The position numbers and the translations under genes were made by a program. A stretch of DNA of 64,000 nt from Microbacterium croceum (GTDB lineage Bacteria; Actinomycetota; Actinomycetes; Actinomycetales; Microbacteriaceae): contig NZ_JAHWXN010000001.1 of assembly GCF_023091245.1 (NCBI RefSeq), positions 620,001-684,000 on the forward strand, in the 5' to 3' direction. The stretch's first letter is position 1. Each line of letters opens with the position of its first letter. Shown piece by piece: positions 8,526 through 16,095 of this stretch. The notes below the pieces were generated by a model, which did not search any database, was not told the DNA's origin, and worked only from the letters and a program-made list of their open reading frames with translations.

Positions 8526-8743
8526 GCTCGTCCATTCGGGTGTCGAGAGTTGCTGATGATGCGCTTCTCATCACACCGCTGCGCAGGCCCCTGTTGCGAC
8601 AGAAGACGCGCGCCCTTTCGGATGACGAACCACTTCCTTACCGACGACATTTCCTGCCGTGCCGTCGCGGTGGCACGGCGGCCCCGAGCCGCTCCGGCAC
8701 CGGCAGACTGGGGGTGGACCATCCGCAGATTTCCGGAGAAGTG

Positions 8744-9544
8744 ATGAATCAAGAGCAGCCCCGCAGAGCGCCCAGTCAGGCCGTCCTCACCGTGCAGCGG
8801 GTGGAACAGGTGAGCCCGGATCTGATCCGGATCACGGCGGGCGGTGACGGATTCGCCGACTACAACGACAACCTCTTCACCGACAAGTACGCCAAGATCC
8901 TCTTCTCCGATCCGCGACACGGGCTGACTCCTCCCTACGACCTCGCACAGCTGCGCGCCGAGGAGCCCGAGAAGCTCCCCACGCGACGCACCTACACGAT
9001 CCGCTCGGCCGATGCGGAAGCGCGGCAGATCGTCATCGACTTCGTCGTGCATGGTGACGAGGGCGTCGCCGGCCCCTGGGCGCGCGCCGCTCAGCCGGGT
9101 GACACGATCGTCGTCAGCGGCGCCGGCGGCGGCTATCGTCCGGATGCCGCCGCGCCCTGGCATCTGCTGATCGGAGACCACACCGCTCTTCCGGCGATCT
9201 CCTCCGCCGTCGAGGCGATGGATGCCGCGGCGCAGGGCCATGTGCTGCTCAGCGTGGCCGATCCGGCGGATCGCATCCTTCCCGCGGTGCCCTCGGGTGT
9301 GAGCATCCGCTGGACGCAGGACGACGACGAACTCCTCGCCGCCCTTGCCGACCTGCCCTGGGCCGAGGGCACTCCGGGGGTCTTCGCGCACGGTGAGCGC
9401 GGCACGATCAAAGAAGTGCGCGCTCTGCTGAAGCAGCGCGACGTGCCGCGGGAGTCGCTGTCGATCTCGGCCTACTGGGCGCGTGGACGTGCGGAGGATC
9501 AGTTCCAGGCGGAGAAGCGGGAGCCGATCGGGCAGATCGAGTAG
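8744..9544 (+). CDS. Second siderophore-interacting protein
   Basis: 266-aa SIP-family flavoprotein, only distantly like the one in the iron operon. The FAD signature is RRTYTIR at about residues 81-87; VIDFVVHGDEGVAGPWA is the second family landmark and LLIGDHTALPAISS the third (family form LL.gDetALPAi.ri). It ends SISAYWARGRAE. Predicted cytoplasmic ferric-siderophore reductase. I chose the ATG at 8744 because GGAGAA lies seven bases upstream and similarity starts there; the frame runs 68 codons further upstream but that part looks non-coding. No iron box is visible before it. Confidence 0.88.
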   Translation: MNQEQPRRAPSQAVLTVQRVEQVSPDLIRITAGGDGFADYNDNLFTDKYAKILFSDPRHGLTPPYDLAQLRAEEPEKLPTRRTYTIRSADAEARQIVIDFVVHGDEGVAGPWARAAQPGDTIVVSGAGGGYRPDAAAPWHLLIGDHTALPAISSAVEAMDAAAQGHVLLSVADPADRILPAVPSGVSIRWTQDDDELLAALADLPWAEGTPGVFAHGERGTIKEVRALLKQRDVPRESLSISAYWARGRAEDQFQAEKREPIGQIE

Positions 9545-9552
9545 CCGACCTG

Positions 9553-9735
9553 TCAGCGCAGGTCGGACACGTTCGCGACGACGGTGGCGTAGAGGTCGGC
9601 GATGCCGGCCAACGCCGAGCGGTGCAGCTGTTCCGCCGGCACGTCGCCCGCGACGGACGGCAGGCTGCGCGTCGCCGTCGCCGCAGCGACCACGGTGGGG
9701 CGGTTTCCGCGACGGTCTTGCCGCGCGGGCGCATC
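9553..9735 (-). pseudogene. Short coding-looking fragment, no proper start
   Basis: Between stops at 9736-9738 and 9553-9555 on the minus strand the frame reads DRRGNRPTVVAAATATRSLP, then DVPAEQLHRSALAGIADLYA and a natural-looking end. There is no ATG; a GTG at 9693 would give 46 aa. The composition looks like the C-terminal end of a real protein, but I do not recognise the family. It abuts the AraC-like remnant on the other strand, so this 240-bp stretch looks like a join of decayed genes. Confidence 0.3.
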
Positions 9736-9794
9736 TCAGCCGCAGCTCCTTCACCCGCGCGTTCCGCGCCCTGAACGCAACTTCACCGGCTAAC
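9714..9794 (+). pseudogene. Remnant of an AraC-family helix-turn-helix
   Basis: One frame of the plus strand reads LAARAHLSRSSFTRAFRALN followed by ATSPA, close to the second helix-turn-helix of AraC regulators (L...AHLS.S.FtR.FR...G.sPa). It has no start or upstream domain and stops resembling the family exactly at the 3' end of the Abi-family gene. I read it as the stub of an AraC gene cut by the arrival of the Abi module; this is inference from about 27 residues. Confidence 0.35.
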
Positions 9795-10782
9795 CCAGGT
9801 GCCGCGACCAGAACTCATCCTCTGCCCAGTCTGCAGGGATGCCCATGCCGGCGAGGTTCATCGGCGGTCGGGTGCTGAGCAGCTGATGCAGTCGCCGCGC
9901 CCAGGTACTCCGGGGCGACACCATGTCGAGCACCGACTGGAGTGACACCAGCACTGGGTAGAGGCGTTTCTCTGAGCGTGTCGGTAGTGCAGCATCGCCC
10001 TTCAGCCAGGAGATCGCAGGTGAGGCTGGAATCGCGGGGTACACACCCAGACCGACGTTCCAGAGTCGACCGTGGTGGGCGCAGATGTTCCGAACACGCA
10101 CGTAGGTGCGAAGCCACGACGTCAGCACCGGATCGTTGAGGCCGAGACGCCTCGCTATGGCAGTCCGATCGGCACGTACGCGCAGGTTGTCGATCACGTT
10201 GTTCAGTTGACCGAGGGTGAGGGTCTCCACCATCAGCCACGAAGGCGGCAGCTCGGGCTCACCGTAGGTGAGTAGGTAGTGCTCGAGCGCTGAGCGATAG
10301 ACAACGCTGGAGGGGTGGCTGATTGGCTCCGGGGTGCCGGCGAGACGAGTATCGGAGGTGTCGCGCACAATCTTGAGGAGACCCGTGTGCTTCCCGTGGT
10401 TCTGAAAGTGGGCAGCTTCGACGTACCAGTGAGGGTCTTCGTATGCGGTTGACATGTGATCCGTCAGCGCCGCGCGCACCGCGACTTCGACCCGCTCCAA
10501 CGCATCCATCACCAGCAATCTGAGCGCCCGGTCGAAGACGTAGATATCCAGTACGTCATCGAACGCAACCCCAGCGCGGAATGCATGGTCGGGCCGACCC
10601 CGTTGGAACGGGATCGTGTACGGCGAGAGCCGGAAGTAGCCGATGTGCCGCAGGTACCGCGCGGCCCGTTCGCGATCCGGTATCTCAAGCCCGCGTTCAG
10701 CCAGCCGAGTGACGAGGTCGTCCAGGCTCAGTGCCGGCTTGTCGTAGATCAGAGCGCCCCGAGGCCGGGGTGGTCGGGGCAT
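9790..10782 (-). CDS. Abi_2/AbiF-like HEPN-domain abortive-infection protein
   Basis: 330 aa. Landmarks of the Abi_2 family in order: N-terminal LSLDDLVTRLAERGL with YLRHIGYFRLSPY (family Y..L..igYyRLs.Y), then VFDRALRLLVMDALERVEVA, PHWY, and near residue 245 RVRNICAHHGRLWN, which holds the HEPN ribonuclease signature R-N-x3-H. Family members are abortive-infection proteins thought to act as RNases when phage infects. The ATG at 10782 has AGGAG about seven bases upstream; the open frame extends to 11163 but runs through a terminator and a neighbouring gene, so that part is rejected. Flanked by gene remnants, consistent with transfer. Confidence 0.85.
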   Translation of the reverse strand: MPRPPRPRGALIYDKPALSLDDLVTRLAERGLEIPDRERAARYLRHIGYFRLSPYTIPFQRGRPDHAFRAGVAFDDVLDIYVFDRALRLLVMDALERVEVAVRAALTDHMSTAYEDPHWYVEAAHFQNHGKHTGLLKIVRDTSDTRLAGTPEPISHPSSVVYRSALEHYLLTYGEPELPPSWLMVETLTLGQLNNVIDNLRVRADRTAIARRLGLNDPVLTSWLRTYVRVRNICAHHGRLWNVGLGVYPAIPASPAISWLKGDAALPTRSEKRLYPVLVSLQSVLDMVSPRSTWARRLHQLLSTRPPMNLAGMGIPADWAEDEFWSRHLG

Positions 10783-10804
10783 CGATGCTCCTCTGGCAGG
10801 GAGA

Positions 10805-10846
10805 GAAAAACCTCCCAAGTGCGCATCCAGGAGAGGCGTGGGAGGT
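10805..10846 (-). terminator. Intrinsic terminator just upstream of the Abi gene
   Basis: Read on the minus strand: an eight-base stem (ACCTCCCA pairing with TGGGAGGT), a 21-base loop and five T residues at once after the stem. It ends 22 bp before the Abi start codon, on the same strand. A terminator inside a gene's own leader implies either an attenuator or the 3' end of a separate small RNA. Confidence 0.6.
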
Positions 10847-10930
10847 GTAGTGGTACGAATGTAGCACGGAGGTGGGACAGGGCGCTGGGTTGTGTGCAGA
10901 CCGGTGCCGTGGGTCGGTGCACTTCCGCCG
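10806..10930 (-). ncRNA. Candidate leader RNA of the Abi module (abiF-RNA-like position)
   Basis: The 175-bp gap before the Abi gene has no open frame. On the minus strand it holds a hairpin at 10922-10894 (GTGCA and GACC pairing with GGTC and TGCAC) and then the intrinsic terminator. AbiF-class genes are commonly preceded by a structured, terminator-ended RNA, and this arrangement matches in place and polarity. The 5' end is unknown; a TACATT at 10865-10860 could be a -10 giving only a short RNA. Sequence-level match to the known abiF RNA was not tested. Confidence 0.35.
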
Positions 10931-10957
10931 AGGCTCCGCCAGCGGCCGAGCCCCTGC

Positions 10958-11293
10958 TCACCGATCGCGAAGAGCCTGAGCGATGAGCGCGCGCACCTCG
11001 GCTGAGGTCGAGTCCGTCGAGTACGGCTCCCAGCGGTCGAGCTGCTCGAGGGTCCACTCCCAGTGCGCGGCGCGCAGCACGATGGGCAGCGGATGGTGCT
11101 GCGGGGGCCATCCGTACTGATCCCGCTCGCCGTCGAAGGCGGCGGACGCCCGCCATCCTGCATCGCGGACGCAGGAGCCGGCCATCGTCGTCATCACGAC
11201 GCCGTCGACCACATCGATCGCCATGCTGTTGTCGACGCAGCCGTCGACCCGCCACCAGAGGTGGACCGGGATCTCGATCGTCACGTACTCCAT
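10958..11293 (-). CDS. Hypothetical protein, 111 aa
   Basis: Small soluble protein, MEYVTIEIPVHLWWRVDG at the start, Trp-rich middle (WPPQHHPLPIVLRAAHWEW) and an amphipathic C-terminal helix. No signal peptide or membrane segment and no family that I recognise. Codon use matches the genome. The ATG at 11293 is the only good start. It is divergent from the membrane-protein/GntR operon and its promoter region would overlap the palindromic operator there. Confidence 0.6.
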   Translation of the reverse strand: MEYVTIEIPVHLWWRVDGCVDNSMAIDVVDGVVMTTMAGSCVRDAGWRASAAFDGERDQYGWPPQHHPLPIVLRAAHWEWTLEQLDRWEPYSTDSTSAEVRALIAQALRDR

Positions 11294-11334
11294 GGCTCCA
11301 TTCTGTCTCCCCTGCTTGTATCGTGTTCAGAGCA

Positions 11335-11364
11335 CAAGTTGTGATAGACATATGGCACAACTTG
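11335..11364. promoter_or_regulatory. Inverted-repeat operator before the membrane-protein/GntR operon
   Basis: CAAGTTGTG at 11335-11343 is perfectly inverted as CACAACTTG at 11356-11364, with a 12-bp spacer. It sits just before the first gene (start 11380) of an operon that encodes a GntR/YtrA-like repressor, so autoregulation is the simple reading. Confidence 0.6.
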
Positions 11365-11379
11365 GAGATCGGAGACGAG

Positions 11380-12420
11380 ATGTCACAGAGTGAAGCACCT
11401 ACATGGGGCCTGATGGATCTGGTGAGAGCGGCGTTCTCGCTGCCGCTGTTCTCGCTGTTCCTCGCCGCGGTGGTCGTCGCCGTGATCCTGATCTTCGCGT
11501 CCCGGCCGCAGCTCGCCCTACGCGAGGCGCAGGGCGGGAGCGCGGAGCTGCTCAGAACCGTCCAGGCGCGCTACCGCAGCGAGCGTGTGGTGCTCGTGAT
11601 CGCCGCGATCCTGGTCATCGTCGTCTTCGCCGTTGAGAACGTGCTGCGCGGCTACGTGCTGCACCTGGGGGAGCTGCTGCCGTGGTGGCGCTTCGCGACG
11701 GCGCTCTTCGTCGCCGCGCTGGGCCTCGGCGTCGTGGCGGCGATCGAGGTGCGCGGTGCGAAGCCCTCGGAGGTGCCTGTCGTGTCCGGCGCTCGGCGTA
11801 CCTGGACGAGCTTCGGGCCGCGGATCGGGCTCATCGGGGCAGTGGTCGCGCTGGTCGCCATCGTGGCGACATCGATCGCGGCGGGGCTGGCTGCCTATGC
11901 CGACAGCCGAGGTGATTCCGCATGGCTCGAGATCCCGATCCCCAACGAAGAGGCGATCGATCCCGTCCGGGTGCATTTCTACGGATGGACCTACGGGGTG
12001 CCCGTCCTGATCTGCGTCGCTCTTCTGGCTGCGGTCACCTGGGGTGTGCTGCATGCCAACGCGGCGCGACCGTACATCCGCCCGGAGACGGTCGCCGCCG
12101 AGCGGGACGCGCGCCGTGCCGTGGCGCGGGATGCCGTACGCGTTGCGACCGCCGCGATGCTGCTGGGGCTGGCAGGTGCGTGGCGGCTGATCGCGAGCAA
12201 CGGCACCGGGTCGGAGCTCGTGATCGAGGGTCAGAACGGCGGCGCCCCCTACGAGGCGATCTGGCGCTACGCAGAAGTCGCGGCGGTGGCGGGCTGGGCT
12301 GCGCCGGTGCTCGAAGTCCTCGCCTTCGCGCTGCTGCTGCTCGTCGCCGTGCGGCTCCGTGCGCCCAAGGTCCCGGCAGGAGCGGAATCCGACATGGCCG
12401 ATGTGGAGGTCGTGCGGTGA
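11380..12420 (+). CDS. Polytopic membrane protein paired with a GntR regulator
   Basis: 346 aa with about seven hydrophobic segments (near residues 20-40, 70-92, 102-122, 150-176, 208-230, 265-280 and 310-335) and short polar loops. No transporter or enzyme signature is recognised. I chose the ATG at 11380 because GGAGACGAG precedes it; the frame opens at 11323 but crosses the operator. Its last bases overlap the GntR start by four, so the two are translationally coupled, a common arrangement in which a YtrA-type repressor controls a membrane system. Confidence 0.75.
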   Translation: MSQSEAPTWGLMDLVRAAFSLPLFSLFLAAVVVAVILIFASRPQLALREAQGGSAELLRTVQARYRSERVVLVIAAILVIVVFAVENVLRGYVLHLGELLPWWRFATALFVAALGLGVVAAIEVRGAKPSEVPVVSGARRTWTSFGPRIGLIGAVVALVAIVATSIAAGLAAYADSRGDSAWLEIPIPNEEAIDPVRVHFYGWTYGVPVLICVALLAAVTWGVLHANAARPYIRPETVAAERDARRAVARDAVRVATAAMLLGLAGAWRLIASNGTGSELVIEGQNGGAPYEAIWRYAEVAAVAGWAAPVLEVLAFALLLLVAVRLRAPKVPAGAESDMADVEVVR

Positions 12421-12806
12421 CCGCGTCTCCGATCCTGTCGGCGGCCGACGAGGGGAGTCCTACGCAGGACATCTATCGGCAGCTGCGCGGGCTCATCGTG
12501 TCGGGTCAGCTCGGCGCGAACGAGCGCCTGCCCACCGTGCGCCAGACCGCGGCCGACCTCGGCGTCGCCGCAGGGACGGTCGCCAAGGCGTACAAGATGC
12601 TCGAGCATGACGGACTGGTGGTCACTCGCACCGCCGCCGGCACGCGCGTCGCGGAGTCGGCGGGGCTGCTGCCGGCATCCGTGCTGAAGCGCATCAGGGA
12701 TCTGGTGGCAGAAGCGGCCGGCACCGGCGCCGCACAGGACGACGTGATCGACGTGCTGCGGGCGGTCTGGCGGGCGGAGGCGGGGGTGGCGCCGGAGGCC
12801 AAGTGA
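12417..12806 (+). CDS. GntR-family (YtrA-type) transcriptional regulator
   Basis: 129 aa. The winged helix is clear: PTQDIYRQLRGLIVSGQL, then RLPTVRQTAADLGVAAGTVA with KAYKMLEHDGLVVT. Only about 50 residues follow it, with no large effector domain, which is the layout of the small YtrA subgroup that usually controls transporters or membrane proteins. GTG start in a four-base overlap with the membrane-protein gene. The adjacent perfect inverted repeat at 11335-11364 is its probable operator. Confidence 0.88.
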   Translation: MTASPILSAADEGSPTQDIYRQLRGLIVSGQLGANERLPTVRQTAADLGVAAGTVAKAYKMLEHDGLVVTRTAAGTRVAESAGLLPASVLKRIRDLVAEAAGTGAAQDDVIDVLRAVWRAEAGVAPEAK

Positions 12807-12807
12807 G

Positions 12808-12847
12808 CAACCAAGGTTGACAAGCGGGGGATTAGCAACGTAGGTTG
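12808..12847 (+). promoter_or_regulatory. Promoter with two dyad repeats; predicted leaderless start
   Basis: CAACCAAGGTTG (12808-12819, a palindrome) and CAACGTAGGTTG (12836-12847) recur 28 bp apart. A -35 TTGACA at 12817-12822 and a -10 TAGGTT at 12841-12846 (18-bp spacer) overlap them, and the ATG at 12853 is six bases past the -10. Both promoter hexamers are thus covered by repeats likely bound by the small HTH protein encoded next. Confidence 0.6.
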
Positions 12848-12852
12848 ACGAC

Positions 12853-13098
12853 ATGGAATCCGTTCAGATCGCCGATATCGCCGCCGATACCTCCGACCCG
12901 CGCGCAGGCTTGCGCGCCGTCGCCTCGCTGCGACGTCTCGCCGACACTCTCGAACTGCGGCAGGTCGAAGCGGCACTGCGTGCGGGGATCGGGTGGCAGG
13001 GCATCGCCGATGCGCTCGGCGTGACGAGGCAGGCCGTCCACAAGAAGCACGCGAAGCGGATCGACCCCTCGATCGAGATCCCGAGGAGGAACGCATGA
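12853..13098 (+). CDS. Small helix-turn-helix protein, 81 aa
   Basis: The protein consists of a helical N-terminus (AGLRAVASLRRLADTLELRQ) and a sigma-region-4/HTH-like segment at about residues 38-62, where AGIGWQGIADALGVTRQAVH is the DNA-binding motif, ending KKHAKRIDP. Such proteins commonly sit next to Clp N-domain proteins in actinobacteria. It is likely leaderless, since the -10 hexamer ends six bases before its ATG. It overlaps the following Clp-N gene by four bases. It is the best candidate for binding the two dyads in its own promoter. Confidence 0.7.
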   Translation: MESVQIADIAADTSDPRAGLRAVASLRRLADTLELRQVEAALRAGIGWQGIADALGVTRQAVHKKHAKRIDPSIEIPRRNA

Positions 13099-14075
13099 GC
13101 AAGCTCATCCGCGCCGCCGCGACGAGTCAGACCCTCTCGCTGGCGGCCATGGAGGAGGCGTCCCGGTTCGGACTGCGGGATGCCGACATCGAGCACCTCT
13201 TCCTCGCACTGACGATCGACGCGGGAATCGGAGGCCAGGTGCTGCGGAGCCTCGGTATCACCCTCGATGCGACGCGCGCGGCGATCGAGGAGCAGCAGGC
13301 GGACCAGCTGGGTTCGCTCGGCGTGCAGGCTGACAGTACCGGCGGCCGCATCGTCTATCCGGAGACCGGAGGATACGACTGGACGGAGCGGGTGCTCGCG
13401 GTGATGAGGGCGGCCGTCTCCGGGGACCGTGATGGTGATTCGGCCGCCGTGCTGCGCGCGCTCCTCGCCGAGCCCAGCGGACTCATGACGGATCTTCTCG
13501 AGCGGATGGACGTGGAGCCCGAGCGCATCATCGACGCGCTCGACGACGCCGCAGCGATGATCGCTGAACACCGGAGGACGGCGGGCGAGCAGCCCACCAT
13601 CCACGGCACGCACACGGCATTCGTGCCGGCGGATCCGCTCGACGTGTGGACGCTGCTGGCCGACGGCGTACGCCTCGCGGAGTGGGAGCCGACCATCGGG
13701 GAGGTCGTGCGGAGGGATGCCGCGACCGGTCGCTGGGAGGCGCGGACGCGTACGGAGGGCTCTGGTGGCAAGCCGCTGAAGATCCGCGACGGCATCCGTC
13801 GGCAGTACGCCGAGTCCGTGCGGAGCGAGCGGCCGTCGCACGTCACCTGGCACTTCACGTACCCCGATGAGCCGCGATCGAATGCGCGCGTCGTCTCAGT
13901 CGAGATCGAGCCGGCCGCGGGAGGAGCGCAGCTGCGTCTCTCGTTTGGGTGGGAGCTGCACGCGAGTCGCCGCCGCCGGAGGGTCATGGGGGCACTGCTC
14001 AGGCCGGTTTTCCGTTTCCTGTGCTTCGTGCAGCTGACGCAGATCGCCGCGGGCATCAGTCGCGCGTTCCGCTGA
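13095..14075 (+). CDS. Clp N-terminal-domain protein fused to an SRPBCC (START-like) domain
   Basis: 326 aa without any AAA+ domain. Residues 1-150 resemble the double Clp N repeat (TLSLAAMEEASRFGLRDADI with EHLFLALT, then a second half with LRALLAEPSGLMTDLLERMD), which in ClpC binds adaptors and substrates. Residues about 165-300 resemble a polyketide-cyclase/SRPBCC ligand fold (TAFVPADPLDVWTLLADGVR, AEWEP, and VTWHFTYPDEP). The last 30 residues are basic then hydrophobic. The function may be as a ligand-sensing or decoy partner of Clp; that is inference. ATG overlaps the HTH gene stop. Confidence 0.65.
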   Translation: MSKLIRAAATSQTLSLAAMEEASRFGLRDADIEHLFLALTIDAGIGGQVLRSLGITLDATRAAIEEQQADQLGSLGVQADSTGGRIVYPETGGYDWTERVLAVMRAAVSGDRDGDSAAVLRALLAEPSGLMTDLLERMDVEPERIIDALDDAAAMIAEHRRTAGEQPTIHGTHTAFVPADPLDVWTLLADGVRLAEWEPTIGEVVRRDAATGRWEARTRTEGSGGKPLKIRDGIRRQYAESVRSERPSHVTWHFTYPDEPRSNARVVSVEIEPAAGGAQLRLSFGWELHASRRRRRVMGALLRPVFRFLCFVQLTQIAAGISRAFR

Positions 14076-14193
14076 CCGCTCAGGCGAGGATCGACTGTTT
14101 GTCATGCCTCACCATCTCGGGCATTGTGGAGACGGGTCGCCGACAGCTCCTCACGCTTGTCTCGCAGCGACAGAACGAACACATTGAGAGAAC

Positions 14194-15201
14194 ATGCTCC
14201 CTCGGCACAGCGCAGTCACACTGGAACAGGTCGCCCGTCAGGCGGGGGTTTCGCGCGCCACGGTGTCGCGCATCGTGAACGGGGTGTCCACGGTCGACCC
14301 TGCGCTCGCCGAGCGCGTCAACGTGGTCGTGAAGCAACTGGGCTATGTGCCCAATCTGTCCGCCCGTTCGCTCGCGAGCCGCCGGGCGGGAGCTGTGGCC
14401 CTCGTCGTACCGGAAGACGTGGAGCGCTTCTTCGGCGATCCCTTCTTCGGGGCGCTGGTGGCTGGAATCCAGGGAAAGATGCGGGGCTCCGGTTTCCTCC
14501 TCGACGTGCTGATCGCGGCGGACGACCCTCGACAGACGTCGGATCTGCTGCTCGGGGGCAAGGTCGATGCAGCCATCCTCTTCTCGCACAGGATCGAGCA
14601 GTCGTTCATGTCGATGATGTCGGCTTCGCTTCCTGTCGTACTCGCAGGACGACCCTCCGACGCAACCGAACCGACGTGCCACTACGTCGATGTCGACAAC
14701 CGGGGAGGCGCGGAGTTCGTCACCCGTCATCTCCTGGAGAGGGGCCACCGCCGGATCGCGATGATTCGAGGGCCGGAGGATTCGCCGGCCGCGGCCGATC
14801 GCCTGCAGGGGTATCTCGACGCGCACGAGGCGGCGGGCATCGAGCCCGGGCCGATCGTGGCGGGGGACTTCACGAGCGCCGGCGGCGTCGCCGCCGCTGA
14901 ACGACTGCTCGATGAGGGTGCGTCGTGCACAGCGGTCTTCGCTGCGAACGATCTGATGGCGATCGGAACGATGGGTGTCCTCAGACGACGGGGGCTTCGG
15001 ATCCCAGACGACATCGCGGTCGCCGGCTTCGACGACGTGCCGTCAGCGGCGGATACGGTTCCGCCGCTGACGACCGTGCGTCAGCCCTCGCGTGAGCAGG
15101 GTGCGGCCCTCGCGGAGGCGGCTCTCGCGCTGGTCGCGGGGGAGCAGGTCGAACAGGGACAGGTGCTCGCGACCGAGCTCATCGTCCGCGAGTCCACCTG
15201 A
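14194..15201 (+). CDS. LacI-family regulator of the adjacent sugar ABC operon
   Basis: 335 aa: HTH at residues 8-30 (TLEQVARQAGVSRATVSRIV), hinge with NLSARSLASRRAG, and a periplasmic-binding-protein-like effector domain ending in the family features NDLMAIG, FDDVPSA and LTTVRQP. It would bind a sugar or sugar acid and repress the convergent operon 15217-21162; its probable operator is the palindrome at 21184-21215. ATG at 14194 with GAGAGAA upstream. Its stop lies 15 bp from the stop of the second permease. Confidence 0.88.
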   Translation: MLPRHSAVTLEQVARQAGVSRATVSRIVNGVSTVDPALAERVNVVVKQLGYVPNLSARSLASRRAGAVALVVPEDVERFFGDPFFGALVAGIQGKMRGSGFLLDVLIAADDPRQTSDLLLGGKVDAAILFSHRIEQSFMSMMSASLPVVLAGRPSDATEPTCHYVDVDNRGGAEFVTRHLLERGHRRIAMIRGPEDSPAAADRLQGYLDAHEAAGIEPGPIVAGDFTSAGGVAAAERLLDEGASCTAVFAANDLMAIGTMGVLRRRGLRIPDDIAVAGFDDVPSAADTVPPLTTVRQPSREQGAALAEAALALVAGEQVEQGQVLATELIVREST

Positions 15202-15216
15202 ATCCCGGGGTCGTGG

Positions 15217-16095
15217 TCAGCCCTTGACGGCACCCGCCATGATTCCGCTGACCAACTGCTTGCCTGCGAAGACGAACAGGAGCAGAAGGGGCGCCGTGGC
15301 GAGGAGCACTCCGGTCAGGACGACCGAGTAGTCGACGAAGTAGCCCGACTGCAGCAGGGATAGGGCCACCGGCAGCGTCGGGTCCTGCCGGTCGAGCACG
15401 ATGAACGGCCAGAAGAAGTTGTTCCACGCGGAGACGAAGGTGAAGAGCCCGAGCATCGCCGCTGCCGGTCGCGCCGCGGGGACTCCGACCGTGAGGAACG
15501 ATCGGAACGAGGATGCGCCATCGACCCTGGCCGCTTCGATGAGCTCGTCGGGTACGGCCTGTCTGAGGTACTGCGTCATCCAGAACACGCCGAAGGCGCT
15601 GGTGAGCGACGGGATGATGATCGCGCCGATGTTGCCGGTCCAACCGAGCTCGCTGAACATGATGTACAGCGGCACCACACCCAGCTGCATCGGCACGGCC
15701 ATGGTCGCCACGACCATCACCAGCAGTCGTCCCCGCCCGCGGAAATGGAGCTTCGAGAAGGCCCACCCTGCCAGGGTCGAGAAGAAGACGACCGAGACGG
15801 CGATCAGAGTCGAGCTGTAGATCGAGTTCCACAGCGCACGCCAGAAGTTGACCGACGGGTCGTTGACGACCTTGTCGACATTCGTCCAGAAGTTGCCCCC
15901 GGGCAGCCACGACATGTGCGGGTCTCGCACCGTGTAGGAGTCGCCGGATCCGATCAGGAACGACCAGTAGAAGGGGAACACGCTGGCCAGCAGCACGACG
16001 CCCAGGAAGAGGTAGACCCACGGGCTCGGTCGCGAGAACCGTCGCGCGCGACGGACGTTCTTCGATGGGCTCGGCATCGGCAGGTGACGGCTCAT
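15217..16095 (-). CDS. Carbohydrate ABC transporter permease (MalG type)
   Basis: 292-aa CUT1-family inner permease with six membrane segments; the first follows a 25-residue basic N-terminus. The cytoplasmic EAA loop reads EAARVDGASSFRSF, where the universal Gly contacts the ATPase. The C-terminus AGAVKG is typical of MalG-like proteins. The locus contains no ATP-binding gene, so a shared MsiK-type ATPase encoded elsewhere is expected, as is usual in actinobacteria. It overlaps the MalF-type partner by four bases and is the last gene of the operon. Confidence 0.93.
   Translation of the reverse strand: MSRHLPMPSPSKNVRRARRFSRPSPWVYLFLGVVLLASVFPFYWSFLIGSGDSYTVRDPHMSWLPGGNFWTNVDKVVNDPSVNFWRALWNSIYSSTLIAVSVVFFSTLAGWAFSKLHFRGRGRLLVMVVATMAVPMQLGVVPLYIMFSELGWTGNIGAIIIPSLTSAFGVFWMTQYLRQAVPDELIEAARVDGASSFRSFLTVGVPAARPAAAMLGLFTFVSAWNNFFWPFIVLDRQDPTLPVALSLLQSGYFVDYSVVLTGVLLATAPLLLLFVFAGKQLVSGIMAGAVKG

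Noticed and set aside
8526..8743. Possible iron box before the second siderophore-interacting protein
   Set aside because: No sequence near TTAGGTTAGCCTAACCTAA was found, so iron control by DtxR/IdeR is not supported here.
10783..11163. N-terminal extension of the Abi-family protein
   Set aside because: It would run through an intrinsic terminator and the neighbouring 111-aa gene, and the residues are Ser/Thr/Pro noise.
14101..14193. Possible second LacI operator upstream of the LacI gene at 14194
   Set aside because: No palindrome resembling GAGAGCGCTCTC or any other clear dyad is present.
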